From Macrocystis pyrifera (Eukaryota; Sar; Phaeophyceae; Laminariales; Laminariaceae): a stretch of DNA of 64,000 nt. A program made the translations under genes and the position numbers. Within the stretch, counting starts at the first letter, position 1; each line of letters starts with the position of its first letter. Of this stretch, positions 23,401 to 33,742 are shown one piece after another. The stretch lies in the NCBI GenBank assembly GCA_031763025.1, contig JASSKH010000001.1:14155265-14219264 (forward strand), given 5' to 3'. The notes under the pieces were generated by a model. That model had not been told where the DNA came from, did not search any database, and was given only the letters and a program-made list of their open reading frames with translations.

Positions 23401-26400
23401 GGGTTCTGATATACTGTGCCCCCCGTACTATAAAAAAGAAAAAGCCTTCCACGGTCGGTATGGGCAGGCGCCTCGACGGTTATCCCCGCGCCCATTTCTA
23501 TGACACACAGCATAGTGAAGCCGCCAAACCGTCCGCGTAGTATATAGCTATATACAGTTTCTTAAATTTTCTTCGTTTTCTAACGGTCCGCCAATCCAGC
23601 ACGTGGTATATTCATTTCGTTCGTTTCGTTTTTCGAACGTTTCGTCCGCTCGCGTCATTTTTGCTCTTCTTCTGTGTGTCGCCTTCAGATGGAGCTGATG
23701 AAGGACACGTTCAAGCGAGACATGGAAGAGGTGGCGGCGGAGGCCGCGGCCGCCGCTTCAACGGAAAGGTCGAACATCGCGACGGAGCTGGCGGAGGGGG
23801 CCGAACGAATCTCGCAGCTCGGATCAAACATCCACGATCTGCAGGTGATTGACGCATGAAGAAGCTGATGATGCTTCAACGTTTGCTCAAATCCCTAAGA
23901 TCTGCCCAGCCCCGTTGTCACAAAAAAAAACAAAATAACGTAGGCATACGATATAGGTGCGAAGGCTACGTACACTGCAGACGTTTCGGCAGGTGAGGTT
24001 AGAGGTGTTTACATATGCCACGGCAGAAACACGAGGCATGGGGAGCACACCCACGAGGAAGGGTAGCTATTGTTTGACGTAGATGAGGTGGACGTGGCGC
24101 GCGCAACATCCAAGGTTGGATGGTTGTGCAGTGAAGAAGGGTTATTCGGGTTTCCATGTAAATGACGCGTAAGTTTCGTAGTTGCGGCACTATGTTTTGG
24201 GGCGTACTAAATCCCTGTCCTCTGATTTACTCAGAACGTGTCTCGTGTGTCATGCATCCCATCCTCTATGCTTCTACTATCATGTCTCGCACCAATGCCA
24301 TGTAGCAAGCTTGTTTGTCGAACCCTTCTCGTCCGTATTTTCTATTGTTCGCTTTATATATCGTCAAATATCACCCGTCTATCCAGCACGTTTCAACTCG
24401 TGCGAGGCCGTGCGAGGCCGTGCGAAATCTAATCAACCTCGCACCAGGCCGTTCAAAATCTGACCAGCAAACCTTCCTCACCGTACTCACCCTTTTGATC
24501 ATTGCAAACCCAAAAAACAAAGGGCGGCCTGGTCAACGTTGGCCGAGTTCTCCACGCCGAACGAATTCAGCGCGAGGGTCAAGTCATCGGGGACGGGTAC
24601 GACCCCAATGGAGTGCAAGAAGACCTCGACCCTACCGCATCCGCTGCGGAAAGTACTCGGGTTAACAACTACAGAGAAACAATAGATAGAGCAGGCGGCA
24701 CCGCAAGTGACGCCCCGCATTCGGCGCTCGGTCTTATTGGAGGTAGCAGCAACCGCACGCACCATGCAACCAGCCAACGGCATCCGCGGGAAGAGGAGGA
24801 GCAGAGGGTGGAAAACACAACATACCACGGAACTGCTCAGCGACGTGAACCGTGCGCGGAAGAAAGTGTCGCCCAGAGAGGTTTCGCAAACAGCCACCAC
24901 CATGAGAACGAAAACCAACGAGAGAACCGGGGAAGACAGGCTCGACCGCACAGCGAAGGAGGTGCCGGGTTTCGCGGGGAAGACAGAGGTGGAGCATCGG
25001 AAGGCTGGAAGAGGAGAAGCCCTCGGAAATCGGTCGGGGGGTCGATTTCCAGAGTCGTTCAAAGAGATCAAAGCGCCGGCACAAACTTCTCTCAACAACA
25101 GCAGCAGGAAAGGAAAGGGGAGCCTCGCGGCGCCGGAAGTGCGTCAAGCGAGCGACGACAGGAGAACCCGCAGCACTACCAGAGAAGCTCGGAATTGAGC
25201 GACGGTGACGCGGGCAGGATGGTGTCTTCTTCTCCGCCCAGAGGAGAAATGGAACGCGGAGGAGGAGGAAGAGGAGGAAGAGGAGAGAGAGGAGATGGAG
25301 GAGAGGGGGGATGGGCGGCCAGTACCTCCGCGGGGCCACGAACGACTCCGACTCCGCGCGCCCCCCTTCTGACGCAAACTCTCGAGATGTGAACCGTCTC
25401 TCCTCTGATCGTGTTGGCGATAGCCGAGGCCTATCCAGCCGAGATCGAAGCCCCCCCCCACGGACGCCGGAGGCTAGTATTGATATGGTGGGCGTCATAG
25501 GGAGTCCAAGCCGAGGTAGGGGAGGAGACCGTGCTTTGGACCAGCAGGCCATTGCTCGGCAGGGCCAATACGGGCCGAGTCGAGGGGAAACAGGCGTCGA
25601 GGTAACTACCAGCTCGGTCGCTGCCCCGGATCGCAGAAGACGTGGCGGTGGTGAAGGTGGTGGGTTTAGAGCAGGACGAGGAAACGAACCGGTGAGCGCA
25701 AGGACCGAACGAGGCGAGCAAATATGGAGTAGAGGTGATACCACCCCTTCGTACCCAGATGACGTAGGGTATTCCAAAAACAGCAGCCAGCGAAACAACG
25801 CGGCCCCTGTGGGCGGGGGGCGGGCGGCCTGGGGGGGTCCCGCTGCCGCAAATGCTTCGTCGGCAACAGGGCTAAGCGGACACCAACGGCGGCGAGACGG
25901 CAACACCGAAGGGGGCGGCGGAAACGTTGACGCCGCCAACAACGGTAAATTCAAGGGTGGACTGTCTCGCTCGGGTTCCCCGCCACCCGAAGGCTCAACA
26001 ACGACGACAACAACAACAAGCGCGCCAACCACCACAACACTAAAATTGGTGCAAGACCGCCGCAAAATACAGCACATGGCGAAGACCATGTCGGAAGTGG
26101 CTATCGCTGCCGCGGGGGCGCGGCAGATACATCCCCGGACAAGACAGCGGACGGCTCAGACAACGAACGAGAGCCCCGCAAGGGAGCGTTAACGGCTAGT
26201 GCGGCAGAAGCTCGCGGAGGCGACCGAAAGGCTGGGGCAGCGGAGGCGGGGAAGGGTATGACCGACAGGCAGGAGAGAGCGCTAAGGGCGTTTTTGAAAG
26301 GGGTGAGGTCTTACTTGCCCCGTCAGGCGAAAACAACACAATTTAAGGACTGCAGCTTCTCGGGAACCCCTCGTTTCTAGTCGTGATAGCAACTATGTCT

Positions 26401-28311
26401 GCTCTACGGCACTTGTCCGGCCATGTGTGGTGCCTACTCTGGGACGTAAGGTATCATGCGTAGCATCCCTCGTCTCTGTTCGCCGTCCCCGTTTCATTGG
26501 TTATATGAACCAGGCCGATGAGACGCAAGCGAATCTGGCCTTTGTGGCGCTGAGGCAGGAACCGTTTCTTGTGGAAGAGTTCGACTACCTCGCCAACCAG
26601 ATACAAGACCTGCATGAGGTTAGAATAGAGCTTGAAGCGAGATATAAGACAGATTTAAACCCACCAACCATACTCGAGCCTCCCGAAAAGTATATTTAAA
26701 CCCACCAAACACATTTGAGCCTCCAGAAACAATTATCCGGTGCTTAGAATCGTTCGCATGCCCGAACACCCCCGGCCGGGTAGCCGTTCATTGCTCTTCC
26801 GCAGTCTAACACCCGCGAAGAAGAGCCGCCGTGTTCGGATGTATCAGTTTTTGTGGAGACAATGTATTGAAAGTCAGCATGTCAGCTCGACAGCCCGTGC
26901 GAGGGATGTTCCGGTCCGTCTCTCATCCTCTTGCCTCGTCTTGACAATTCGCGATTTCGTGACCCTCGGCACATTCCATATACTCATATTTTGGTTATAC
27001 AGCAGTATTAGCATGATTCATGGCTGCTTCTCAACATCACGTGCTTCTCTCCCCTCCCCCCCCCGCCTACCTCATTTGCTGGATTTCTTCGGGTCGTTTC
27101 GCTCGACCTCACTGATTAGACGACAAACGGGGCCGTTCCACGACACCTACCGCACGCCGAACTTCGGGATCGATTGCGGGAGCTCAGCGCCCGGAGCGCG
27201 CCGCTCCTGAGAAGAGTCCGGGTGAGCATCGTGACAAATCAAAACAGGCCATCCCGACCCCGACATTTCATACGCGCATCGACCATGCCGCACGTCGAAA
27301 CAGTGATCGGGGTAGCACAAGCCCTCGTGACGCAATTGGTTGATTTCGAGAAGGTACCATCAATTCCGTGTGCACTGTCAGTATGTCCAACCTCTTCCTT
27401 CAATGAAAACGTTGCCGCGCGGAGACAGACAGGAATCATTTTTACAATAAAAAATTTCACTAGTTTATTTGGCAAGGGTGACTATAAAAGTTACGCACTT
27501 TCCGGATTGAATTGACTTGGAGGCGATGAAAGCATTGCAACCCCCGTCATATCCCCGCCGATTGGGTCTTTGCCTCCGTCGTTAAACTGGCGAAATACGC
27601 ATACAACTTGCTCGGCAGCACCGTGAATGACGGAAGGGAAAAAAAAATTCTTCCCGCAGCTGCGACCACTTTTGAACCCCCCTTGGGACATCTGGGCACG
27701 CCTTAAGGGGGAAGCAGTTGTCGAAAACATGTGACGATTACAGCATTGGACATATCACGCACCCCTGCCGGGGTATAGGGTGTTGTATACGGAGTCCCCG
27801 AAGCTCAGCGCAAGGAGTTGCACGACCCGCATTGCATGATACCACTATAGCACTTCTACGGCGCACTCCCAACGTACAGACGAGGGCGGTTGACAAGACC
27901 GCACTTGTCATCTTGTTTTTGGTGGCTATACATGGGTCCTAAAACGTTTTTCACAGAAAAAAAGCGTTGCGCTTTACAGGCCCGCTATCGCCGGCTTCAC
28001 GTGCGATGGGCTTCGAAACTGCTGGAGGCATTATCCACCAGGGGTCTCGCTGCCGGAGACGCTGATGTTTCGCTCACGTGTGCTCTGTGCGGCTACGACT
28101 GGAGGAGCGCACAGCCTAGGTAAGCAGCGCCAATTTCGCTTCTTGCGCACGAACTACGAATGCGCATGACTTCGTAGCGAGCGCTGATGACGTCGTTGTG
28201 ACCACGAGGGTGTGTCTACATTGCAGTCAGTTGGAGCTCCTACGGGAATCCGCTTTGGGCGTTCCATATAAGCAACCCTGCTCTATCGTCTCTAAGCATA
28301 TGTTATGGTAG
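14451..28311 (+). CDS. multi-exon coiled-coil / low-complexity protein gene
   Basis: Phase-compatible exons: 14451-14615, 15806-15867, 16748-16898, 17155-17286, 18505-18693, 19263-19412, 20389-20453, 21090-22242, 22893-23120, 23689-23844, about 24523-26302 (internal structure unresolved), 26514-26618, 27120-27221, 27980-28119, 28227-28311 (TAG at 309-311). Most end in GT donors and start after CAG or AAG acceptors. Many segments are heptad-like and charged (LFTELEAKEKSYEEAESEEA, LGHERDRARALHRENAQVSR, ELMKDTFKRDMEEVAAEAAA), which suggests coiled coils. The large exons encode disordered Ala/Ser/Thr/Pro/Gly-rich linkers. A short Cys pair (CALCGYDW) lies near the C-terminus. No enzyme motif is seen; a scaffold or cytoskeletal role is a guess. 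The first exon and start codon were not found, and a TAG at 22288-22290 leaves open that two genes are involved. Confidence 0.65.
15330..15545 (+). repeat. ACC/AAC trinucleotide-rich tract
   Basis: About 200 bp of imperfect ACC, AAC and ACT triplets in an intron of the long gene. It translates as poly-Thr/Asn on one strand and poly-Val/Gly on the other. It is a decayed microsatellite, not an exon. Confidence 0.85.
16450..16705 (+). repeat. GATC-rich dispersed repeat, copy 1
   Basis: Starts CGGACAGTCTACAGATAGAT and continues with several GATCATCTAC and AGATC words. It then has GATCCAACCAAGA, ACCATGCAGATTGTAACGGC, CCCGGCAACACGAGC and a GCAGATCATGACG end. The same blocks in the same order occur at 55035-55320, and on the other strand at 51965-52255 and 63875-64000. 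It lies in the intron just before the exon at 16748. Confidence 0.75.
17695..17801. mobile_element. MITE copy 5, 107 bp, TA-flanked
   Basis: Near-perfect terminal repeats TTACGGGGGACCATAGTAAA / complementary end CCCCCGTAA, with TA at 17693-17694 and 17802-17803. The core orientation is reversed relative to copies 1 and 4. It sits in the intron between exons 17155-17286 and 18505-18693 of the coiled-coil gene. Confidence 0.9.
21090..22242 (+). CDS. large disordered exon of the coiled-coil gene
   Basis: A 1153-nt exon, the longest single open exon in the window. It opens with a short amphipathic helix (LDHCLDEAKTELEQAEAVIK). A long linker of Ala, Ser, Thr, Pro, Gly and Lys follows (KRPRKKGTAGAAAS is a possible nuclear-localisation-like basic patch), and it ends acidic (EERDDASDHFFLSE) at the donor GAG|GTGTGG. 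The phase fits both neighbours (phase 2 in, phase 0 out). If the donor is not used, the frame stops at TAG 22288-22290. Confidence 0.6.
23189..23250. repeat. short hairpin in an intron
   Basis: TCAGAAGGGATA and GCCTAC on the left pair with GTAGGC-TATCCCTTCTGA on the right. The stem is about 18 bp with a small bulge, and the loop is about 22 nt. It lies in the intron after exon 22893-23120. It may be a remnant of a fold-back element. Confidence 0.6.
24523..26302 (+). CDS. low-complexity exon block, reading frame shifts twice
   Basis: After an AAAG acceptor one frame is open to a stop at 25390-25392 and encodes a Gln/Glu/Arg/Gly-rich disordered segment. The downstream coding-like sequence then lies in a second frame (about 25210-26192, Ser/Gly/Arg/Thr-rich with a poly-Thr run), and in a third frame from about 26110 to the donor GGG|GTGAGG at 26303 (ending MTDRQERALRAFLKG). 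Either two very short introns occur here or indels are present. The exact borders could not be fixed. A 451-codon open frame on the other strand (24734-26089) is regarded as a shadow. Confidence 0.45.
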
Positions 28312-28599
28312 TTCATGGTTCGGAGTGACATCAAAAACCGTTCGTGTTGATCTTCCCCATTTTTTTTAACGGTTTCCGAACTCCTGAAGTCCACCCGAAC
28401 TAGTCATGCCTTCAGTAATATTCAATTTTAATACTGGCATCTTAAGGCGCACGCGCGTGCAGGGATGGAGGGCTTGCTGCAAAACTGGCGAAGTTGTGCA
28501 TGAACAATATTCCAATATCGCACAGTCTGACACATGCGGCGAACGCTGAAAACAGTTCTGAGTTCTTTCAATGTTTTGTTTCCAGGCGACAATGCAATT

Positions 28600-28985
28600 T
28601 GAGTTGTCAACCAACTACAGTACCTGATATTCATATGATGTGGAAATTACGTTCTGCTGTGGTTGGGGGCGTGGCAAGTGATATACGAGGTAATGACCCG
28701 CAAACCTTACGTCAATATGATTTGAGGTGTCAACCAACCACTGCATCTAGTATTTACGTAAGACATAGAAATGGCGTTCTGCCGTAGCTGAGGCCGTGGC
28801 AAGTGCTACGAGGTCGTAACCCGCAGAGCTTACGGCAATACAATTTGAGTTGTCAACCAACTACAGCACCTGGAATTTAACGACAATTCAATCAGAGTGG
28901 TCCACCAACGACGGTACCTGGTATTTATAAATGACGCGGAAAAGGAATTCTGCCGTCGTTCGGGGCGTGGCAAGTGATATACGAG
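28600..28985 (+). repeat. tandem repeat, ~125-bp unit, about three units
   Basis: Units begin GTTGTCAACCAACTACAG, run through a GTTCTGC(T/C)GT block and GGCGTGGCAAGTGATATACG, and end with AATGACCCGCA-AGCTTACG-CAATA-ATTT. Units start near 28600, 28727 and 28850. The third is longer through an internal partial duplication. Confidence 0.8.
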
Positions 28986-29202
28986 GGAATGACCCACAGA
29001 GCTTGCGACGGTCCGAACGAACGGTTCCGCACGTTTGTATGCGAACTCACAGTCGGCCATTGCCGACACGAGAAGGAGGAGTTTTCTGACGCTGACTTGT
29101 GGGCCACCAGTCTACACAACTAGCGTAAATCTGTCTTCTTCGGACGCGCCTAACGATCAACAAAGTTGACTGCTGACGGTTGTTCAACGGCACAACAGTG
29201 AT

Positions 29203-29238
29203 CGGGGGTATGCCCCCCCCTCCCCCCCCCCCCCCCCC
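29203..29238 (+). repeat. poly(C)-rich tract
   Basis: About 30 C with one or two interruptions, between the 125-bp tandem array and the dispersed repeat. Confidence 0.85.
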
Positions 29239-29267
29239 AGATTGGCTAAATAAAATTGTAATACACG

Positions 29268-29408
29268 AGAACAACGTACTGACCGCCCAACCGTTGGAGG
29301 TGTCTCTTATTTAGGAGAAGGAACGGTGCTCCGTCTCCAAAGGGGAGCGTGGCCAATGGTCAAACGACTAAGGCAGCAACAAATGAGTACGCCCTCCCCC
29401 CTCCCCTA
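29268..29408 (+). repeat. dispersed repeat, copy B (shared with 4470-4625)
   Basis: Colinear with 4470-4625 over about 140 bp (ACGGTGCTCCGTC, GGTGTCTCTTATTTAGGAG, GGCAGCAACAAATGAGTA). It ends immediately before the TATA box and start region of the small gene at 29482, so this copy may contribute promoter sequence. Confidence 0.75.
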
Positions 29409-29410
29409 AA

Positions 29411-29421
29411 CTCTATAAAAC
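29411..29421 (+). promoter_or_regulatory. TATA-box candidate
   Basis: CTCTATAAAAC lies about 65 nt before the ATG at 29482, a plausible distance for a core promoter with a short leader. Assignment rests on sequence and position only. Confidence 0.45.
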
Positions 29422-29481
29422 CACGTCCCCCCTTCGTTCCGTGAGGGCAGGGAACATCGCCGCAGGCCCCCCTTCCACGGC

Positions 29482-30093
29482 ATGACGCGTGGCGACACCC
29501 CCGCACGAAAGAAGGGGAGGCCTCGACGCCAGCAGCACGGGCAGCAGCAGCAGCGACCGGAAGAAACACACGAATCGAGAGAGATGGTTGGGCCGGGACT
29601 GGAACCATGGCAGGTGGGCGACAAAACCAGCCGTCTGAAAATGTACCACTCTATCCGGAAACGTTGAGGCAGATTGGGTAATAATGTGACTATCGAAACG
29701 GTCCTGTTACGGACAGAGCGGTGGTGTAATGCTGACTGATCCTTTGGCCCTATGGATGCCGATACATAGGTTTGATTTGATCACCTGCTACAAAATCTGT
29801 CGAAGAGTCGACGTCTGCACGTGCCTCTCATATGGCGTCCGTTGGTGACGGAGTGAGAGAGAGCTGACTTGACATGTTTACGAAAACTTTTCGCTCAACC
29901 AAAACGGAAGAGCATCTCCCGAACCCCATTCGGGGGGGGGGAGGGTGGTCATGCTATACTTATACAAACGTGTGCTACGATAGGAGTAAACACGAGGTAG
30001 CACCCTGAATTGTTTTAGGCTCTGTCGGCGCTTGAGAAGGCAACGAAAACAAGCGACCTGCTAGCGATACACAAAGCTTTGGGGTTTTCGTGA
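29482..30093 (+). CDS. small two-exon AT-hook-like protein
   Basis: Exon 1 is 29482-29613 (ATG to CAG|GTGGGC) and exon 2 is 30019-30093 (after TTTTAG, TGA at 30091-30093). Both junctions are phase 0, giving 68 residues. The N-terminus holds KKGRPRRQQ, which matches the AT-hook core G-R-P flanked by basic residues. A Gln-rich patch and an acidic stretch follow. The last 24 residues (ALSALEKATKTSDLLAIHKA) look helical. AT hooks bind the minor groove of AT-rich DNA, so a nuclear DNA-binding role is inferred. Exon 2 may instead splice on, or exon 1 may join the open exon at 30519. A single hook in a short protein is weak evidence. Confidence 0.45.
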
Positions 30094-30518
30094 CGCACAT
30101 ATGATAAGACAATGAAATAGACGAGGTACAGACCATGACCCTCTGGGAGTTGGGCACGATACCGTTCTCTCGTCTCGCACTGCACCTGCTCTACTGGTGA
30201 TGTATCCCCCCCACCCCTCTCTTCGCCTACTTGCAGCGTATATGGTGATGTTCATAATGCAGTCCTCCATCAACACTTACGCAAACGTCTTGCATGGGTG
30301 CGACGACCCCTGATGATATTTTGAGCAACATGATAAATTCACCACGGCAGCCAACGGAGCTCTCCGCCATCCAAGAGAAAAGAGATGCGCCAGCGCTACG
30401 TATCCATATTACGCCAACAGTGGCATGCGGCTGAGACCCGATACACCAAGCATGGCGTGCCTTCTGTAACACCGTACATCGCGCTATTTTCCTCTCTTCA
30501 TCGTGCTACTACCGTAGG

Positions 30519-30889
30519 AGGACGGGCAGAGCGCTTCACGGCGGCTTGACGCTGCTACCACCGGCGGCATGGCCGAGACAAGACAACCAGGGGGCTCATC
30601 GGCGCGTGGCCTCTTTTCCGAAAAAGCGCCGCTTTTACACTCTCAGTCCGCCCCAAGCGTAGACATCAACGTTTCCGGACAGTCTGTCCCAAGCGTAGGC
30701 ATAAACTTTTCCGGATCGTCTCACAGAGATGGCGACTTAAAAAGCAGTGGTGGTAGTACTGTCGGTTATGAAGGCAGTAGCGTATTAGGTAATGGTCCGC
30801 GCTCGATGTTGTCCAAGGCGGAAGTGGTGCCGGAGACAGCGGGTACGATCAAGGGCACACCACCAGTCGCTCTCCCTCAACTGGCGTGA
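30519..30889 (+). CDS. Ser/Gly-rich exon, probably 3'-terminal
   Basis: After CTACCGTAG an open frame runs 123 codons to TGA at 30887-30889, with an internal ATG at 30569. The sequence is Ser/Gly/Val-rich and disordered. It contains an internal 13-14-residue repeat (SAPSVDINVSG / QSVPSVGINFSG). EKAPLL fits an acidic-dileucine sorting signal, but such short motifs occur by chance. It can join phase 0 to the donor at 29613, or start on its own at 30569. No domain is recognised. Confidence 0.4.
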
Positions 30890-31404
30890 TGACGCATTTA
30901 GGTTTTGGTACGTGGGTTAATGTCCTTTGTGTTTGCCTAATCCGACAACGTGCAGGGTTGTGAGCTTCAACGTTGATCACTCGTAAATATTCCCCGGAAG
31001 AAGAGAACCAGGGAGAACCAAAACAAAAAAGGAAACTCATAGGTCTACGGTAGACTATTGACCTGCATTAGCCCATTGGAATACAATTTCCTATTGGACT
31101 CAAGTACCTTTAACCTTGATCACTCAGAAACATTCCCCGAAAAAAGAAAACCAAGTACGTACGTGGGGAAGCCAAAGCAAGAAAGGAAGCTTATGCACCA
31201 AGTATTACTCCCTCAATCGTTCACTGTTGACGGGAAGCACTCGTAGCGTCACGACAACAAAGAAAAGCTGTCGCCGCGCAGAAAATTCCCGCGGGTTGGC
31301 TCGTCGATGCTCTTCGGTCATATCGGATCGGCACGTGCGTACGTGAGGTTGCCTTTGATCCCTCTGTTCCCCAAGCACACAGATGTATAGGGATTCCGTG
31401 CCGG

Positions 31405-31570
31405 CAAGTTTCTGATTGGTCAGTAACTTTAAAGCGGTGTTTGGATCGGTCAAAATTATGCATAATGTTCTAAATGGTCAATACAATAAACTGAATGTTC
31501 TGACTGGTCGATATATTTGAAGGAATGTTCTGATTGGTCAATGTTTTTGAAGGGATTTATGATTGGTGGG
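31405..31570 (+). repeat. tandem ATTGGTCA-type minisatellite (CCAAT on minus strand)
   Basis: Five units of about 30-45 bp share GTTCTGATTGGTCAATAT and TTTGAAGGAAT. ATTGG or a one-base variant recurs near 31413, 31469, 31503, 31530 and 31563. The complement of ATTGG is CCAAT, so it forms an array of CCAAT-like boxes on the minus strand. No gene start next to it is firmly supported. Confidence 0.7.
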
Positions 31571-32164
31571 AAATTCCTGGATGACGCATGACGTCAGTGG
31601 TGCTATGTCCCAGGTAAGTCGGTTTCTTCGACGCGCAGCGTCGTTCTTGCATATCTTCGCAGTACCCAGGAGAAGAACAGCGTCGATTTTATCGGACACG
31701 CATCCATCAAGCACGTAGCGCGCTGTCCTGCCATAAATAGGGCACATTTGTGTGAGTGCACTCAGTTCTAATATAGCGTGGGTGAATGCCACCGCGACCA
31801 AGTGCTGCTTTTGCCCTTATGTACAAGGACGCCGTACATAATATTTCTCGATGATGTCGTGCTGGTTTTGTAGAGGGGTGGTGATGGCGGTCAGCAGCGG
31901 TCAGCACGGGCGCCCCGTGCAAAGCGATACTTCGCCACGCGGTGCACATCCGTTTTCGTACGTATACAGGTATATGTTGCAAAAGCGACGACCAGTTCAA
32001 AACGTACCGAGAATAATCCACTCGTGGTTAATACCTGGTACCATTTTCGTTTCATCGCCGAGGAAAGTTAGAGAAATATGGCAACGCCACACCCTCTTCG
32101 CCGCGGTTACGCAGCACTAGCAACAGTTTTTTTCTGGGACTGCTGGCATTGATGAGGACCTCTT

Positions 32165-32440
32165 TACTTCCCCCAAACACTGACTTTTGATAACTAAAAA
32201 CTGAAAGTGCTTACCAGGAAGGGTTGAAACAAAGAACGCGAAAAATACCAATGGTGTTCCACCGATATTGGACGCATGCTAAGGTAGAGGTACACCGATT
32301 TTTTTCTGAGGTTCCTGACTTGAGGATCTCTATACTCTTAGTAAGTTATTACTAAGTCACCCCAAACACCGGTTTTTGAGAAACAAAAATGAAAGTGCAG
32401 CCCGATGAAAAATACCATGTCCTAAGGTGTTGAGAAAAAA
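32165..32440 (+). repeat. two-copy direct repeat
   Basis: CCCCAAACAC-G--TTTTGA-AA-TAAAAA-TGAAAGTGC followed by AAAAATACCA occurs at about 32168-32255 and 32353-32420. Similar text (GAGGTTCCT, CTTTTTCTGA) occurs near 16225-16290. Non-coding. Confidence 0.55.
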
Positions 32441-32924
32441 AATATATATTGCGAAAAAGGAATGGCAATCCGAAGGTTTTGGGAGCCAAAAAGTGCCACT
32501 CCAGTCACAGCATGCGTCAATGGGTGGTGGAGTTCCTCGGTTACGGAGCCCCTGTCAGTCAGAAGTAGTTTGGGTCAAACAGCGGTACACGTATTCCTAT
32601 CGCAGCACACGTCAACATGCAAAACGTCAAGGAAAGCAGCACAAGAAGAGGCGTCTAAAGGAGAAGTGCGTACTATAACATGCGCCGGGGAAGAAGGCAG
32701 GGACGAACTTTTCGACGCGCTGGTTGGTGCGCACGCGATGGCGAGTTGTGCAGCTCTACGTATACACGCAGAACGCTTGAGGTTATCTCTTCTGCGTGCC
32801 GTTTCCAAGCCTGTAAACTCATCCACGAGACACGTTCTATTTCGGGTGTCTCGAGATTTCCCACTGAGTGTGAAGCGCCATCCCCGCTGGAAAAGCATTT
32901 TGCCTCGCCTCCGACCTTCGAACA

Positions 32925-33360
32925 CTTGTGGAAACGAAAACCATTGAATTTTCATTTTTATGGCCGATTCTTGCCAGGAAGACGTCCGACTCAGTTATGG
33001 CTCGTCGGAAAGAGTCCGACATCTCTCCAAGGAGCTTGTCAGGATTGTTCTGCTTCGAAGCCGGTACAATATGAAATGTATCCGATTGGTTTGTTTGCGG
33101 TGGGAATCTCAGTTACGTTCCACGAAAGACAGGCCCTTTCAGGTACCTTTACAGGAGCAAACCACTCCAGCACGGAAACGGGCCAGTCGCCAAACCTCGA
33201 AGTGTGCCCGTTTCGACGAGGAGTTTTTCCTTTCCGTGCAAGATTATGCACTCTTTCCGACGAGTGCTAAGCTGGTTCGGAAGTCTTCTAGGCCAAAATC
33301 GGCGATAAAACTCCAAACATTGGTGTTCGTGCCGGACTGAATTTTCGTTTCCCACAAGCA
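32925..33360. repeat. diverged inverted repeat
   Basis: The left arm (CTTGTGGAAACGAAAACC...TTTTTATGGCCGATT...GAAGACG-CCGA...CTCGTCGGAAAGAGT, 32927-33025) matches the complement of 33240-33360 with about 70 percent identity. Overlapping open frames on both strands are likely a by-product of this symmetry. I find no recognisable protein. Confidence 0.5.
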
Positions 33361-33633
33361 GTGGCCCGAATAAAATCACGAACAGACAACAAGATGACTC
33401 TTTGCCGCAAATAAGACACTGGGCGAAAGAATAGGATTCTAAGCTATGCTGCCTCAGCGTCTCGTGGCCTCCTCTGGGGGGTACCGTTCTATTAGAGCAA
33501 GCCAATTGTTGCTTTGGCGGACAGGTTGTGCTTCCAAAAGCGCACGCCTAAGAACAGTGATCTCTTGTGACTACCGTACGTGCGTGCTGCTGTGTACGTG
33601 CTCTTCGTTGGATCCGCAGATAGTGTCCAGTGA

Positions 33634-33668
33634 AGTAATGGTGATGACGATGATGATGATGATGACGA

Positions 33669-33708
<40 letters not shown>

Positions 33709-33742
33709 CCGACGATGACGATGATGATGACGACGATGACCA
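33634..33742 (+). repeat. (GAT)n microsatellite
   Basis: About 100 bp of GAT/GAC triplets. Translates as poly-Met, poly-Asp or poly-Ser depending on frame and strand. Not coding. Confidence 0.95.

Noticed and set aside
23370..23435. Further MITE copy (GGGGGGTGTATAT...GTGCCCCCCGTA)
   Set aside because: It has short G/C ends and shares GTGGGTTCTGAT with 62930, but lacks the MITE core and TA flanks, so it is not counted.
24734..26089. 451-codon antisense open frame
   Set aside because: It is antisense to the exon block of the coiled-coil gene. Its Pro/Leu/Arg/Ser-rich composition is what GC-rich purine-biased DNA gives on the other strand. It has no domain.
28600..28985. CRISPR array
   Set aside because: Repeats are about 125 bp and contiguous with no unique spacers, and the context is eukaryotic. 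No CRISPR was found elsewhere either.
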